Shown in pieces: positions 8,403 through 19,355 of a stretch of 64,000 nt of DNA. The position numbers were made by a program, and so were the translations under genes. The stretch's first letter is position 1. Each line of letters begins with the position of its first letter. Below the pieces are notes generated by a model. The model was not told the DNA's origin. It was given only the letters and a program-made list of their open reading frames with translations, and searched no databases. Source of the DNA: Massilia pinisoli (GTDB lineage: Bacteria; Pseudomonadota; Gammaproteobacteria; Burkholderiales; Burkholderiaceae_D); assembly GCF_024753285.1 (NCBI RefSeq), contig NZ_JANUGW010000008.1, positions 184,594 to 248,593 of the forward strand. Reading direction: 5' to 3'.

Positions 8403-10079
8403 ATGACGCGCATCTGGTCCTGGTTCGTGCGTATCGCGCTGCTTGCCATGCTGGCGGGGCGCGCCATCGCCGCACCCGACGTCCTCGATCCGGAGGACGC
8501 CTTCCACATCACGGCGGCGCTGGCCGACGACCACACGGTGGCCGTCACGGCGCGAGTCGCGCCCGGCCACGCGCTGTACCGCGACCGCTTCGCTTTCAGC
8601 GCGGCGGGCGCAACGTTGGGCACGCCCGCGTTCCCGCCGGGCCAGCGCAAGTACGACGCGATCCTGCGACGCGAGGTCGAGGTCTACCACGGCAAGGTGA
8701 CGATCCGCGTGCCCGTGCAGGCGCGCGGCGCGTTCACGCTCACCGTGCGCTCGCAGGGCTGCGCCGACGCCGGCCTGTGCTACCTGCCGCAGGACACGGC
8801 GTTCGCGCTGCGCACGGCGGCGCCGGTGGCCGTCGCCGCGGGCACGCCGCCGCCGGACCGCATCGGCCGCGCGCTGGACGGCGCCCGCCTCGCCGTCATC
8901 GTCCCGCTGTTCCTCGCCCTTGGCCTGGGCCTCGCGTTCACGCCGTGCATGCTGCCGATGGTGCCGATCCTGTCGGCGCTCGTCGTGGGCGACTGCGGCG
9001 CGGCGTCGCGCCGGCGCGGCCTCATGCTGTCGGGGGCGTACGCGCTCGGCATGGCGCTGACCTATACGGCGTTGGGCGTGGCCGCGGGCCTGGCCGGCGA
9101 ATCCATGGCCACTGCGCTGCAGACGCCATGGGTGCTGGGCATGTTCGGCGCCGTGCTGGCGCTGCTCGCGCTGTCGATGTTCGGCCTGTTCGAGCTGCAG
9201 CTGCCGTCTGCTTTTCAGGCGCGGCTTGCAGGCATCGCCAATGGCCGCCCGGCCGGCAGGCTGGCCGGCACGTTCGCGGCCGGCGCGGTGTCCGCGCTGA
9301 TCCTCGGACCGTGCGTGGCGCCGCCGCTGGCCGGTGTGCTCGTGTGGATCGGCCGCACGCGCGACGCGTTGCTGGGCGGCGTGGCCCTGTTCGCGCTGGC
9401 GTCCGGCATGAGCATCCCGCTGATGGTCTTCGGCACGTCGGCAGGCAGCCTGCTGCCGCGCGCCGGCGCGTGGATGGGTGCCGTGAAGATCCTGTTCGGC
9501 GTCGTTCTGCTGGCGACCGGTTGGTGGGTCGTCGCGCCGCTGCTGCCCGCGCGAGTAGCGGCCGCGGGATGGTCGCTGCTGGCGATCGGCTGCGCGTCGT
9601 ACCTCGTGCGCGGCGGACGCTGGGCGCGCCATGTGGCGCTGCTGCTCGCGCTGGCGGCCGCATGGCCCGTGATGGCGGCGTTCAAGACGGCCGCTGCGGA
9701 CGCGCCGCGGTTCGAAGCCGTCGCGACGTCGGCCGCGCTGGACGCGGCGCTGGCCGACGGCCGCCCGGTGCTGCTCGACTTCTACGCCGACTGGTGCGTG
9801 GCGTGCCGCGAGATGGAGGCGCTGACCTTCAGCGCGCCCGCCGTGCAGGCGCGGCTCGCGGGCGTGCGCCTGCTGCGCGCCGACGTCACGGCGGCCGGTC
9901 CGGCCGAGCGCGCGCTGCTCAAGCGCTTCGGCCTGTTCGGGCCACCGGCCGTGCTGCTGTTCGATGGCCGCGGGCACGAGCTCGCCGGCGCGCGCGTGAT
10001 CGGCTTCCAGGATGCACCGGCCTTCCTGCGCACGCTCGACAACCTGGCCGCGAACGAACCGATGAGGACGACACCATGA
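8403..10079 (+). CDS. dsbD: Thiol:disulfide interchange protein DsbD
   Basis: 558-residue inner-membrane reductase that passes electrons from cytoplasmic thioredoxin to periplasmic partners. It begins with a signal peptide (residues 1-24). The alpha domain has the redox pair C120 and C126 in GCADAGLC. The membrane beta domain carries C182 in FTPCMLPMVP and C304 in LGPCVAPPLAG. The C-terminal gamma thioredoxin domain has ADWCVAC (C465, C468). All six functional cysteines are present. I chose the ATG at 8403. A GTG at 8394 overlaps the previous stop and is possible. The gene sits between the TlpA-like protein and an EamA transporter and is translationally coupled to the latter. Confidence 0.94.
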   Translation: MTRIWSWFVRIALLAMLAGRAIAAPDVLDPEDAFHITAALADDHTVAVTARVAPGHALYRDRFAFSAAGATLGTPAFPPGQRKYDAILRREVEVYHGKVTIRVPVQARGAFTLTVRSQGCADAGLCYLPQDTAFALRTAAPVAVAAGTPPPDRIGRALDGARLAVIVPLFLALGLGLAFTPCMLPMVPILSALVVGDCGAASRRRGLMLSGAYALGMALTYTALGVAAGLAGESMATALQTPWVLGMFGAVLALLALSMFGLFELQLPSAFQARLAGIANGRPAGRLAGTFAAGAVSALILGPCVAPPLAGVLVWIGRTRDALLGGVALFALASGMSIPLMVFGTSAGSLLPRAGAWMGAVKILFGVVLLATGWWVVAPLLPARVAAAGWSLLAIGCASYLVRGGRWARHVALLLALAAAWPVMAAFKTAAADAPRFEAVATSAALDAALADGRPVLLDFYADWCVACREMEALTFSAPAVQARLAGVRLLRADVTAAGPAERALLKRFGLFGPPAVLLFDGRGHELAGARVIGFQDAPAFLRTLDNLAANEPMRTTP

Positions 10080-11014
10080 AGAAAATGGACTTGGCCAGCC
10101 TGACGGCGCTGGCCGCGCTGTGGGGCGCATCGTATCTGTTCATGCGCATGGGCGCCTTTGAATTCGGCGCGGCGACCATGGCCGGCGCGCGCGCCGCGAT
10201 CGGGGCCGGGCTGCTGCTACCGCTGCTGGCCGCGACGCGCGACGGCGGCACGCGGGCGCTGCTGCGGCACTGGAAGCCCGTGCTGCTCGTCGGGGTGACG
10301 AATTCCGCGCTGCCGTTCGTGCTGTTCGCGCTGGCCGCGCTGGGCATCAACGCGAGTTTGTCCGCCATCTTCAACGCGGCCACGCCGCTGTACGCCGCCG
10401 TCATCGGCCGCGTGTGGCTGGGCGAAGCCATCGGCCGGATGCGGGCCGCCGGACTGGCGCTCGGATTCTGCGGCGTGCTGTGGCTCGTGGCGGACGGTGC
10501 CAGTTTCAAGCCGGGCGCCAGCGCCGTCGCGACGGGATGGGCCGTGCTGGCCTGCGTCGCCGCGACGATGCTGTATGCGTTTTCCGCGCATTACAGCAAG
10601 CGTTATCTCGCGGCCGTGCCGCCGCTCGCGGTCGCCGCAGGGAGCCAGTTGGCCGCGGCGCTCGTGCTGGCGCCGGCCGCGCTGGCGCTGCATCCGGCGA
10701 CGCCCCCGTCCGCGCGCGCATGGGGCGCGCTGCTGTGCCTGGGCGTGGGCTGCACGGCGCTTGCGTACGTGTTGTTCTTCCGCCTGATCGCCCGCGTGGG
10801 CGCGGCGAAGACGATGGCCGTGCCGTTCCTCGTGCCCGCATTCGGCGTGCTGTGGGGCGTGCTGTTCCTCGGCGAGACCTTCACGGCCGCGATGGCGGCC
10901 GGCAGCGCCCTCATCGTGCTGGGGACCGCGCTGGCGACGGGTGTCGTCAACCTTGCGCGGCCGCGAGCTGCGCGTCCGCTTCCGCAGCCCGGCGCGCGGC
11001 CGGACGCGAACTGA
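10076..11014 (+). CDS. EamA/DMT-family transporter
   Basis: 312-residue membrane protein with ten predicted helices arranged as two EamA repeats. The first starts at LTALAALWGASYLFMRMGA and the second at VLACVAATMLYAFSAHY. Each ends with the motif typical of the family (AVIGRVWLGEAI; LWGVLFLGETF). The ATG at 10076 overlaps the dsbD stop (ATGA), so it belongs to the tlpA-dsbD operon. DMT transporters export amino acids or metabolites, and export of a thiol metabolite would fit the neighbours but is only a guess. Its 3' end overlaps the convergent GST gene by 68 bases. Confidence 0.9.
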   Translation: MKKMDLASLTALAALWGASYLFMRMGAFEFGAATMAGARAAIGAGLLLPLLAATRDGGTRALLRHWKPVLLVGVTNSALPFVLFALAALGINASLSAIFNAATPLYAAVIGRVWLGEAIGRMRAAGLALGFCGVLWLVADGASFKPGASAVATGWAVLACVAATMLYAFSAHYSKRYLAAVPPLAVAAGSQLAAALVLAPAALALHPATPPSARAWGALLCLGVGCTALAYVLFFRLIARVGAAKTMAVPFLVPAFGVLWGVLFLGETFTAAMAAGSALIVLGTALATGVVNLARPRAARPLPQPGARPDAN

Positions 11015-11564
11015 CGCGGTCGATGTAGGCCATGACCTCGGGCAGTTCCGGCACGAGCTTGAACATCGTGGTCCACCCGAGGGCCGTGCCCCACAGGACG
11101 TCGGCCGCGGAAAAGCGCTCGCCCAGCAGGTAAGGGCCCGCGCGCAGCTGGCGCGTCAAGGTGGCCAGCATCGTGTCGAAGTCGCCGTAGGGGCACATGA
11201 CCGGCGGCGCCGGCTCGCGCTTCATCGCGACGTCGTTGATCGCGGGTTCGAACGACGAGCCGTAGAACGCGAGCCAGCGCAGGTAGGGACCGCGCAGCGG
11301 ATCGCCCAGTGCCGGCGCGAGGCCGGCTTCGGGAAACAGGTCGGCGAGGTAGATGAAGATCGCGGGCTGCTCGGTGACGAGGGTGCCGTCGTGCACGATG
11401 GCGGGAACCTTGCCCATCGGGTTGACAGCCAGGTAGTCCGCTGCACGCTGCTCGTTCTTCTTGAGGTTCAGCACGTGCAGGTCGTAGGGCGCGCCCAGCT
11501 CCTCGAGCAGGATGCGGGTGGCGCCGGCGCGCGAATTCGGCGCGTGGAAGAGGGTCAGGTTCAT
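10947..11564 (-). CDS. Glutathione S-transferase family protein
   Basis: 205-residue cytosolic GST. The N-terminal thioredoxin-like domain has LTLFHAPNSRAGATRILLEELG, the cis-Pro loop NPMGKVPAIV and the glutathione-binding LVTEQPAIFIYLAD. The C-terminal all-helical domain includes YLLGERFSAADVLWG, the GST N-capping region. The catalytic residue is most likely the serine near position 11, which would be a beta/Ser-type GST, but this is uncertain. Its last 68 bases overlap the end of the convergent EamA gene. The start ATG at 11564 is followed upstream by a short divergent spacer to the AraC-type gene. Confidence 0.92.
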   Translation of the reverse strand: MNLTLFHAPNSRAGATRILLEELGAPYDLHVLNLKKNEQRAADYLAVNPMGKVPAIVHDGTLVTEQPAIFIYLADLFPEAGLAPALGDPLRGPYLRWLAFYGSSFEPAINDVAMKREPAPPVMCPYGDFDTMLATLTRQLRAGPYLLGERFSAADVLWGTALGWTTMFKLVPELPEVMAYIDRVSSRPAARRAAEADAQLAAAQG

Positions 11565-11684
11565 GGAGTCCTCGTGATGGCGGTGAGATGCCAGCTTAGG
11601 CGTCTTTGCTGCCGCGGTCTTGGAAAAACGCGAATGCTAGAATCGCGGGATTCTCACGACAGCGACGAGACCGCGACGAAACCA

Positions 11685-12509
11685 ATGAGCAATCTGCCTA
11701 CCGTGACGGACCGCGCCAAGGGCGTGGTCGCACCGGCGCTCGCCGGCCGGATGTTCCGCCTGGGCCGCTACCTGCCGCCGCCCGATCTCGCGCCGTTCCT
11801 CGATCATTACTGGATCGTCGAGTGGGACTTGCGGGGCCGTCCCGCGCACACGCAGCGCACCTTGCCCTATCCATGCGTGCACGTCGTGTTCGATCGCGCC
11901 CGGACAGGCATCTGGGGCGTCACGACGGGCCCGTTCGACTATGAATTGAAGGAGGCGGGCAAGGTATGCGGCCTGCGTTTCCGGCCCGGCGCCTTCCGCG
12001 CCTTCCTCGGCCGGCCGCTGCACACGATCACGGACCAGGTGCTGCCGCTGTCCGCCGTGTTCCCGTGGGACGAGGCGGCCGCGCAGGATGCCGTGCTGGA
12101 CACCCCGGACGATACGGCGATGGTCGACGCGGCCAACGCGCTGCTGCGCACGGTCCTGCCGGCGCCGGACCCGCAGGTGGACAAGATCGCCGCCATCCTG
12201 CGCGCGGCGGAAGGCACGCCCGGCCTGACGCAGGTCGAGGTGCTGGCGGGCGTAGCCGGCATGGGCGTGCGCAGCCTGCAGGCGCTGTTCAGCGAATACG
12301 TGGGTGTGAGCCCGAAATGGGTGATCCGGCGCTTCCGCCTGCACGAGGCGGCGGACCGGTTGGTTACGGGCGCCGATGTCGACCTGGCCACGCTCGCGCA
12401 AGGCCTCGGCTATTTCGACCAGGCGCATTTCACATCGGACTTCCGCCGGCTCGTGGGCAAGTCGCCGGGGCGGTATCGCGAGGAAGCGCGGCGGACGGCC
12501 GGCGCGTGA
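11685..12509 (+). CDS. AraC-family transcriptional regulator (DUF6597-type N-terminus)
   Basis: 274-residue regulator from the ATG at 11685. A longer open frame upstream is antisense to the GST gene and is rejected. Residues 20-140 resemble the DUF6597 sensor region: GRYLPPPDLAPFLDHYWIVEWDL, PYPCVHVVFD and KVCGLRFRPGAFRAFLG. Residues ~170-268 hold two helix-turn-helix units ending with LGYFDQAHFTSDFRRLVGKSPGRYR, the AraC signature. The ligand is unknown. It is divergent from the GST gene with a 120-base spacer, so regulation of that GST is plausible but unproven. Confidence 0.92.
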   Translation: MSNLPTVTDRAKGVVAPALAGRMFRLGRYLPPPDLAPFLDHYWIVEWDLRGRPAHTQRTLPYPCVHVVFDRARTGIWGVTTGPFDYELKEAGKVCGLRFRPGAFRAFLGRPLHTITDQVLPLSAVFPWDEAAAQDAVLDTPDDTAMVDAANALLRTVLPAPDPQVDKIAAILRAAEGTPGLTQVEVLAGVAGMGVRSLQALFSEYVGVSPKWVIRRFRLHEAADRLVTGADVDLATLAQGLGYFDQAHFTSDFRRLVGKSPGRYREEARRTAGA

Positions 12510-12706
12510 CGCAGGACACATGATTGACTCACAACGGGATGCGGGCACGGTGCCTGGCTGCACTGGCGCAACTGTCAACACTTTGTTGGTTTAGCGCAAT
12601 TCATGTGACATTTTCCAGTGGGAAAATTATTGCCTGTGGTAAAATTCGGTTACTACAGGAAAATAATTTTTTGTCGGTATTGCTACCATTGACTCGAGAT
12701 TACAAA

Positions 12707-14473
<1,767 letters not shown>

Positions 14474-14483
14474 TCAAGCCCCC

Positions 14484-15830
14484 TCAGTCGAGTTCATCCT
14501 CGTCGGCCCCGCGTTCCAGCTGTGGAATCACTTTCACGAGCAGGATGCGGGGCCCGTTCGTTTTCTTGACGACGACGTCGAACTTCGGGAATTCGATGCG
14601 CTGGCCCTGCTTGGGGATGTCGCCCAGCTTCGCCATCAACAGGCCGCCGACGGATTCCACCTCGTCCAGTCCCATCTCTTCGTTGTTGATATCGATGCCG
14701 AGCACGCGCTCGAGCGACACGATGGGCAGGCTCGCCTTGCCGATATAGGTCCCGTCGCCCTGCGGCAGCCAGTCGTTCTCGTTGAGGCGGAACTCGTCGC
14801 GGATCTCGCCGACGATCGCGCCCAGCAGGTTGTCCAAGGTGATGAAACCGACGGGCCGCTTGCCCTTTTCGCCGATCAGCGCGAAGTGCGGGGCGCCGCC
14901 GCGGAACCGGCGGAATAATTCGATGGCGGGCGTGCGCGCGGAGATCAGGTCGACGGGGCGCAGGTATTCCGTCAGGTCGTCGACGTCCTTGCCGGACTGC
15001 TCGGCGAAGAACAAGTCCTTCAGGTGGATCACGCCCAGCACTTCCTCGCCGTCCTCGTCGAAATACGGGTAGCGCGAGAAGCGGTTGCGGCGCATCGTGT
15101 CGAGGTTCTGCTCGAGCGTGCGGCTGGCGTACAGCGCGCTCACCTCGTTAATGGGCCGCATCAGGTCCGACACCGTGTGCTGCGAAAACTCCAGCGACTG
15201 CGCGAGGATGTGGCGCTCGTCGTGCGTGAAGCGCTCTCCCGGCGCGCCCGTGTTCGTGCGCAGGATGATCTTCAGTTCGTCGTTCGAATAATGCGTCTCG
15301 TGGCTGCCCACGCCGGACAGGCCGGCGACGCGCAGCACGAGATTCGCGCTTTCGTTGAGGACCCAGATAAACGGGTACATGGCCCAGTAAAAGCCGTACA
15401 GCGGCACGGCGCTCCACAAGCCCACGGCTTCCGGCACGCGGATCGCGAGCGACTTCGGCGCCAGCTCGCCCACGACGATGTGCAGGAACGAGATCACGCT
15501 GAACGCGACGATGAACGACACGCCGTGGATGATCTGCGGGCTCGTGATGCCGGCCAGCGCGAACAGGGGCTCCATCAGCTTCGCGAACGCCGGTTCGCCC
15601 ACCCAGCCCAGGCCCAGCGACGCCAGCGTGATCCCCAGCTGACAGGCCGACAGATAGGCGTCCAGCTGGCTGTGGACCTTGAACAGGATGCGTCCACGCA
15701 GGCCGCCCGTCTTGGCGATGGCGCGCACGCGCGTCTTGCGCAGGGTGACGATGCCGAATTCGGCCGCCACGAAGAAGCCGTTCAGCGCCACCAGCAGCAG
15801 CGCGAGAACGACGAGCAATACGTTTTGCAT
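14484..15830 (-). CDS. CNNM/HlyC/CorC-family membrane transporter
   Basis: 448-residue protein. It has an N-terminal DUF21/CNNM membrane domain (residues ~1-190, starting MQNVLLVVLALLLVALNGFFVAAEF), a pair of CBS domains (~205-330, with MRPINEVSALYASRTL and LISARTPAIELFRRF) and a C-terminal CorC/HlyC domain (~345-430) with LPIVSLERVLGIDI. Members of this family are linked to magnesium/cobalt efflux or ion homeostasis. Older 'hemolysin' names are misleading. It lies 46 bases downstream of the NhaR-like gene on the same strand, so they may share a transcript, which suggests a role in cation stress. Confidence 0.92.
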   Translation of the reverse strand: MQNVLLVVLALLLVALNGFFVAAEFGIVTLRKTRVRAIAKTGGLRGRILFKVHSQLDAYLSACQLGITLASLGLGWVGEPAFAKLMEPLFALAGITSPQIIHGVSFIVAFSVISFLHIVVGELAPKSLAIRVPEAVGLWSAVPLYGFYWAMYPFIWVLNESANLVLRVAGLSGVGSHETHYSNDELKIILRTNTGAPGERFTHDERHILAQSLEFSQHTVSDLMRPINEVSALYASRTLEQNLDTMRRNRFSRYPYFDEDGEEVLGVIHLKDLFFAEQSGKDVDDLTEYLRPVDLISARTPAIELFRRFRGGAPHFALIGEKGKRPVGFITLDNLLGAIVGEIRDEFRLNENDWLPQGDGTYIGKASLPIVSLERVLGIDINNEEMGLDEVESVGGLLMAKLGDIPKQGQRIEFPKFDVVVKKTNGPRILLVKVIPQLERGADEDELD

Positions 15831-15876
15831 AAATAATAAATTGGTTCAAATGGCAACGCCGGGACCATTGTAACGG

Positions 15877-16788
15877 TCAGGCCGCGGCACCGCCTTTTTG
15901 CGACCCCGCCAGGATGGCCTCGACCGCCGGATGCATGATCTTGCGGTCGCTCGAAATCATGTAGAACTGCTCGCGCACGGTCGGCACGAGGCCGACCTGC
16001 ACGGCGCCGAACTGCTCGGCCACGTCGTCCGCCAGCGCGGCCGGCGCGAAGAACAGCCCGAGGCCGCGCCGGCCGAACGTGTTGAGGAGGGCATTGTCCT
16101 CGAACTCCCCGACGACGTCCGGCCGGACGTGGTGCTGCACGAACCATTCGTCGATCTTGCCGCGCAAGGCATTATTACGTGCCGGCAGCAGGAACGGCGC
16201 GCTGTTCAGATTCCCCGGGAATGCGTCGCCCGCGCCGCCGTAGCGCGCCGCGAGCGCGGGCGCGCCCACGACGACCATCTCGCTGTCGAACAGCTGGTGG
16301 CTGAACACCTTCAACGTGGCGCCGGCGCGCACTTCGCGGTCCGTCAGGACGACATCCAGCTTGTGCAGCGCGAGGTCGGCCAGCAGGGCCTCGAACTGGT
16401 CCTCGTAGCACACGATGCGCACGGGCCGCTCCATCCGCGTGGCCGCTTCCAGCATGCGGTACGCGGACAGCTTCGGCAGCGAATCGGAGATGCCCACCGT
16501 GAGGCGCGTGCGGCCGCTGTCGAATTCGTTCAACGCCTCCTGCATCTGCTCGCCCAGCAGGAAGATCTGGTCGGCATAGCCCAGCGCCAGCCGGCCCGCT
16601 TCCGTCAGCACGAGACGCCGGCCCTGCTGCGCGAACAAGGTCTTGCCCAGCGATTGTTCCAGCAACGTGAGCTGCGAGCTGACCGTCTGCACGGCGAGCC
16701 CGAGGCGTTCGGCGGCCCGCGTGATACCCCCTTCGTTCGCGACGACCCAGAAGTAGTACAGGTGGCGGAAATTGATGTCGGTTTTCAT
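15877..16788 (-). CDS. nhaR: LysR-family regulator, NhaR-like
   Basis: 303-residue LysR-type regulator. The N-terminus INFRHLYYFWVVANEGGITRA closely resembles NhaR, the sodium/pH-responsive activator of the nhaA antiporter in enterics. The HTH spans residues ~5-65 with LGLAVQTVSSQLTLLEQSLG. A substrate-binding domain follows to residue ~295. No nhaA gene lies nearby. Instead the gene precedes a CorC-type transporter on the same strand and diverges from a DUF475-Ter cluster across a ~120-base spacer. Regulation of either neighbour is an inference from position. The symbol is used on similarity only. Confidence 0.85.
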   Translation of the reverse strand: MKTDINFRHLYYFWVVANEGGITRAAERLGLAVQTVSSQLTLLEQSLGKTLFAQQGRRLVLTEAGRLALGYADQIFLLGEQMQEALNEFDSGRTRLTVGISDSLPKLSAYRMLEAATRMERPVRIVCYEDQFEALLADLALHKLDVVLTDREVRAGATLKVFSHQLFDSEMVVVGAPALAARYGGAGDAFPGNLNSAPFLLPARNNALRGKIDEWFVQHHVRPDVVGEFEDNALLNTFGRRGLGLFFAPAALADDVAEQFGAVQVGLVPTVREQFYMISSDRKIMHPAVEAILAGSQKGGAAA

Positions 16789-16909
16789 TATTGAGTGAAT
16801 AACGCAGGTTTTTCCGAAGTGATTCTCTTAGTATCTTCGCTTTTTCATTCTGATCATCGCCCCTACACTGCGCCTTGTCAACAACACACATCCCAGAAGG
16901 GAGATGAGA

Positions 16910-17980
16910 ATGAAGCATTTCAGGATGTCGTTCATCGTCACGGCCTTGTGCCTGGTGGGCTCCGCGTGGTGGGGCTACTCGCATGCGGGCCTGGCGGGCG
17001 CGCTGACGGCAATGGGTATCGCCGCGATCCTCGCCGTGATGGAAGTCTCGCTGTCGTTCGACAACGCGGTGGTCAACGCCTCCGTGCTGAAGACCTGGGA
17101 CCCGTTCTGGAAAAAGCTGTTCCTGGGCGTGGGCATCATCATCGCCGTCTTCGGCATGCGGTTGCTGTTCCCGCTCGTGATCGTCGCGGTGGCGGCCGAT
17201 CTGGGCCTGATGGACGTGTGGAACATGGCGCTGCAGGACCCGAAGCAGTACTCGATGCACCTGACGAACCACCACGCGGAAGTGGCGGCGTTCGGTGGCA
17301 TGTTCCTGCTGCTCGTCTTCCTGAACTTCCTGTTCGATGACGAGAAGGAGCACCACTGGCTCGGCCACTTCGAAGCCAAGCTCGGATCGCTCGGCAAGGT
17401 GTCGTCGATCTCCGTGATGATCGCAATCGGCGCGCTGATGGGCAGCCTGTCGCTCGTGGCGGACGCCCAGAAGATGGTCGTGCTGATGTCGGGCCTGTGG
17501 GGCATCCTGATCTACGTCGGCGTGGACGTGCTGTCGAATCTGCTCGAGAAATCGGAAGAGGGCGGCGGCGACGTGGGCGAGATGGTCAAGCGCGGCGGTA
17601 TCGGCGGCTTCCTGTACCTGGAAGTACTGGATGCATCGTTCAGCTTCGACGGCGTGATCGGCGCGTTCGCCATCACCAACGACGTCGTGATCATCATGCT
17701 GGGCCTCGCGATCGGTGCAATGTTCGTGCGTTCGCTGACGGTGTACCTCGTGGAGAAGGGCACGCTCGACCAGTTCGTGTACCTGGAACACGGCGCCCAC
17801 TACGCGATCGGCATCCTGGCCCTGATCATGCTGGCCAGTATGAAGTTCCACGTGCCGGAGCTCGTGACGGGCCTCGCGGGTGTCGCCTTCATCGGTGCCT
17901 CGGTGTGGTCGTCGATCCGGTATCGCAAGAAGCAGGAAGCGTTGGGCGCGCACACGAAGGAACTGGCGCACGCCGAGTGA
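16910..17980 (+). CDS. DUF475 (TerC-superfamily) integral membrane protein
   Basis: 356-residue membrane protein with about eight to nine helices. I choose the ATG at 16910, six bases after AAGGGAG. ATG 16904 touches the Shine-Dalgarno sequence and is too close. Two internally related acidic membrane motifs, MEVSLSFDNAVV near residue 45 and LEVLDASFSFDGVIG near 240, are the TerC-like signature thought to bind metal ions. It is the first gene of a set with two TerD proteins and an AIM24 protein, the association described for Ter chemical-stress systems. It is probably involved in metal or oxidant tolerance. The exact substrate is unknown. Confidence 0.9.
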   Translation: MKHFRMSFIVTALCLVGSAWWGYSHAGLAGALTAMGIAAILAVMEVSLSFDNAVVNASVLKTWDPFWKKLFLGVGIIIAVFGMRLLFPLVIVAVAADLGLMDVWNMALQDPKQYSMHLTNHHAEVAAFGGMFLLLVFLNFLFDDEKEHHWLGHFEAKLGSLGKVSSISVMIAIGALMGSLSLVADAQKMVVLMSGLWGILIYVGVDVLSNLLEKSEEGGGDVGEMVKRGGIGGFLYLEVLDASFSFDGVIGAFAITNDVVIIMLGLAIGAMFVRSLTVYLVEKGTLDQFVYLEHGAHYAIGILALIMLASMKFHVPELVTGLAGVAFIGASVWSSIRYRKKQEALGAHTKELAHAE

Positions 17981-18032
17981 TGTGGCAGTGCGCGGTATGT
18001 GAATGAACTTTAAACCCTGAAGGAGAACCATC

Positions 18033-18608
18033 ATGGCAATCAGCTTGCAAAAAGGCGGCAACGTCAACCTGTCGAAAGAAGCGCCGGGCCTGACCAAATT
18101 GAAACTGGGCCTGGGCTGGGACGTGCGCAGCACGGACGGCGCGGCGTTCGACCTGGACGGCGTCGTGTTCCTGCTGAACCAGGCCGGCAAGGTGCGTTCC
18201 GACGCCGACTTCATCTTCTACAACAACCTGCGCTCCGCCGACGGTGCCGTCGTCCACTCGGGCGACAACCGCACCGGCGCCGGCGACGGTGACGACGAAA
18301 CGGTCACCGTGGATCTCACCAAGGTCCCGGCCGACGTCGACCGCGTCGTGCTCGCGGTGACGATCCATGAGGGCGACACGCGTCGCCAGAATTTCGGCCA
18401 GGTGAGCCGTGCGTTCATCCGCTGCATCAATGGGGCGAACGAGACCGAGATCGCCCGCTACGACCTGTCCGAAGACGGTTCGACCGAATCCGCGATGATT
18501 TTCGGCGAGGTGTATCGTAACGGCGCGGACTGGAAGTTCCGCGCGGTGGGCCAGGGCTTCAACGGCGGCCTCGGCCCCCTTGCCAAGAACTATGGCGTGA
18601 GCGTCTGA
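18033..18608 (+). CDS. TerD-family protein (first copy)
   Basis: 191-residue cytosolic TerD/TerE/TerZ-type protein. It begins [18 protein letters not shown] and carries the family hallmark LGLGWDVR. The calcium-binding motif [13 protein letters not shown] lies near residues 78-90, and the fold ends with [11 protein letters not shown] strong AAGGAG precedes the ATG. Members of this family bind calcium and act in tellurite, colicin and phage tolerance or general stress complexes, usually with TerC-like membrane partners. Here DUF475 lies just upstream, and an AIM24 gene and another TerD gene lie just downstream on the same strand. It is shorter on insertions than the second copy. Confidence 0.94.
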   Translation: MAISLQKGGNVNLSKEAPGLTKLKLGLGWDVRSTDGAAFDLDGVVFLLNQAGKVRSDADFIFYNNLRSADGAVVHSGDNRTGAGDGDDETVTVDLTKVPADVDRVVLAVTIHEGDTRRQNFGQVSRAFIRCINGANETEIARYDLSEDGSTESAMIFGEVYRNGADWKFRAVGQGFNGGLGPLAKNYGVSV

Positions 18609-18638
18609 CCACCGTGCCGTACTGAAAGGAAGCCAGCA

Positions 18639-19334
18639 ATGCCAGTATTTACCGTGACCGGGGACGTCGATCCCTTCCTGCACGTGTCGCTCAAGCGCGG
18701 CGAGACCATCTACTGCGAGTCGGATGCGATGGTCATGATGGAATCGACGCTCGACCTGAAGGGCAAGATGAAGGGTGGCCTGGGCAGCGCGCTGATGCGC
18801 ACCTTCGCCAACGGCGAGTCGTTCTTCCAGCAGCACATCGAGGCGGTGCGCGGCGACGGCGATTGCCTGCTGTCGCCCACGCTGCCCGGTGCGATGCAGG
18901 TCGTCGACTGCGGCCCGAACCAGTACATCATCAGCGATGGCGCGTTCGTCGCGGCCGCATCCGGCGTCGACCTGCGCGTGCGCACGCAGAGCCTGGGCAA
19001 TGCGCTGTTCGCCCAGAGCGGCGGTTTCTTCGTGACGGAGACGGCGGGCAGCGGCCAGGTCGTCGTGTCCGGCTTCGGCTCGATGAGCGTGCTGGACGTG
19101 GAACCGGGCAAGGACGCGATCATCGACAACTCGCACGTCGTCGCCTGGGACAGCACCTTACATTACGAGATCTCGATCACGACCGGCACCAGCGGCGGCT
19201 TCCTGGGCAATTTGATCAACAGCCAGACCAGCGGCGAAGGCATCGTCCTGCGCTTCTCCGGTCGCGGCAAGATTTACGTCTGTTCGCGCAACCGCGCCGC
19301 GTTCAAAGCGTGGATGCAGGCGCCTGCGCGCTGA
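18639..19334 (+). CDS. AIM24/TIGR00266-family protein
   Basis: 231-residue protein of the AIM24 (TIGR00266) family, a beta-rich fold without a signal peptide or membrane segment. Recognisable blocks are FLHVSLKRGETIYCESDAMV at the start, a central LPGAMQVVDC and a C-terminal GEGIVLRFSGRGKIYV. The molecular function is unknown. The yeast mitochondrial homologue affects inner-membrane organisation, and bacterial copies are often found with TerD genes. The gene has its own AAAGGA ribosome-binding site and is flanked on both sides by TerD genes, with spacers of about 20-30 bases, so it is part of the same operon. Confidence 0.9.
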   Translation: MPVFTVTGDVDPFLHVSLKRGETIYCESDAMVMMESTLDLKGKMKGGLGSALMRTFANGESFFQQHIEAVRGDGDCLLSPTLPGAMQVVDCGPNQYIISDGAFVAAASGVDLRVRTQSLGNALFAQSGGFFVTETAGSGQVVVSGFGSMSVLDVEPGKDAIIDNSHVVAWDSTLHYEISITTGTSGGFLGNLINSQTSGEGIVLRFSGRGKIYVCSRNRAAFKAWMQAPAR

Positions 19335-19355
19335 CGTCTTGAAAGGAGTAGCAAC

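Noticed and set aside
12524..12706. Earlier start for the beta-helix lipoprotein
   Set aside because: The extra residues break the lipoprotein signal and the bases are AT-rich regulatory-like sequence.
16175..18214. 679-codon open frame on the minus strand
   Set aside because: It is antisense to the DUF475 and TerD genes. Its only real-looking parts are the reverse of known genes.
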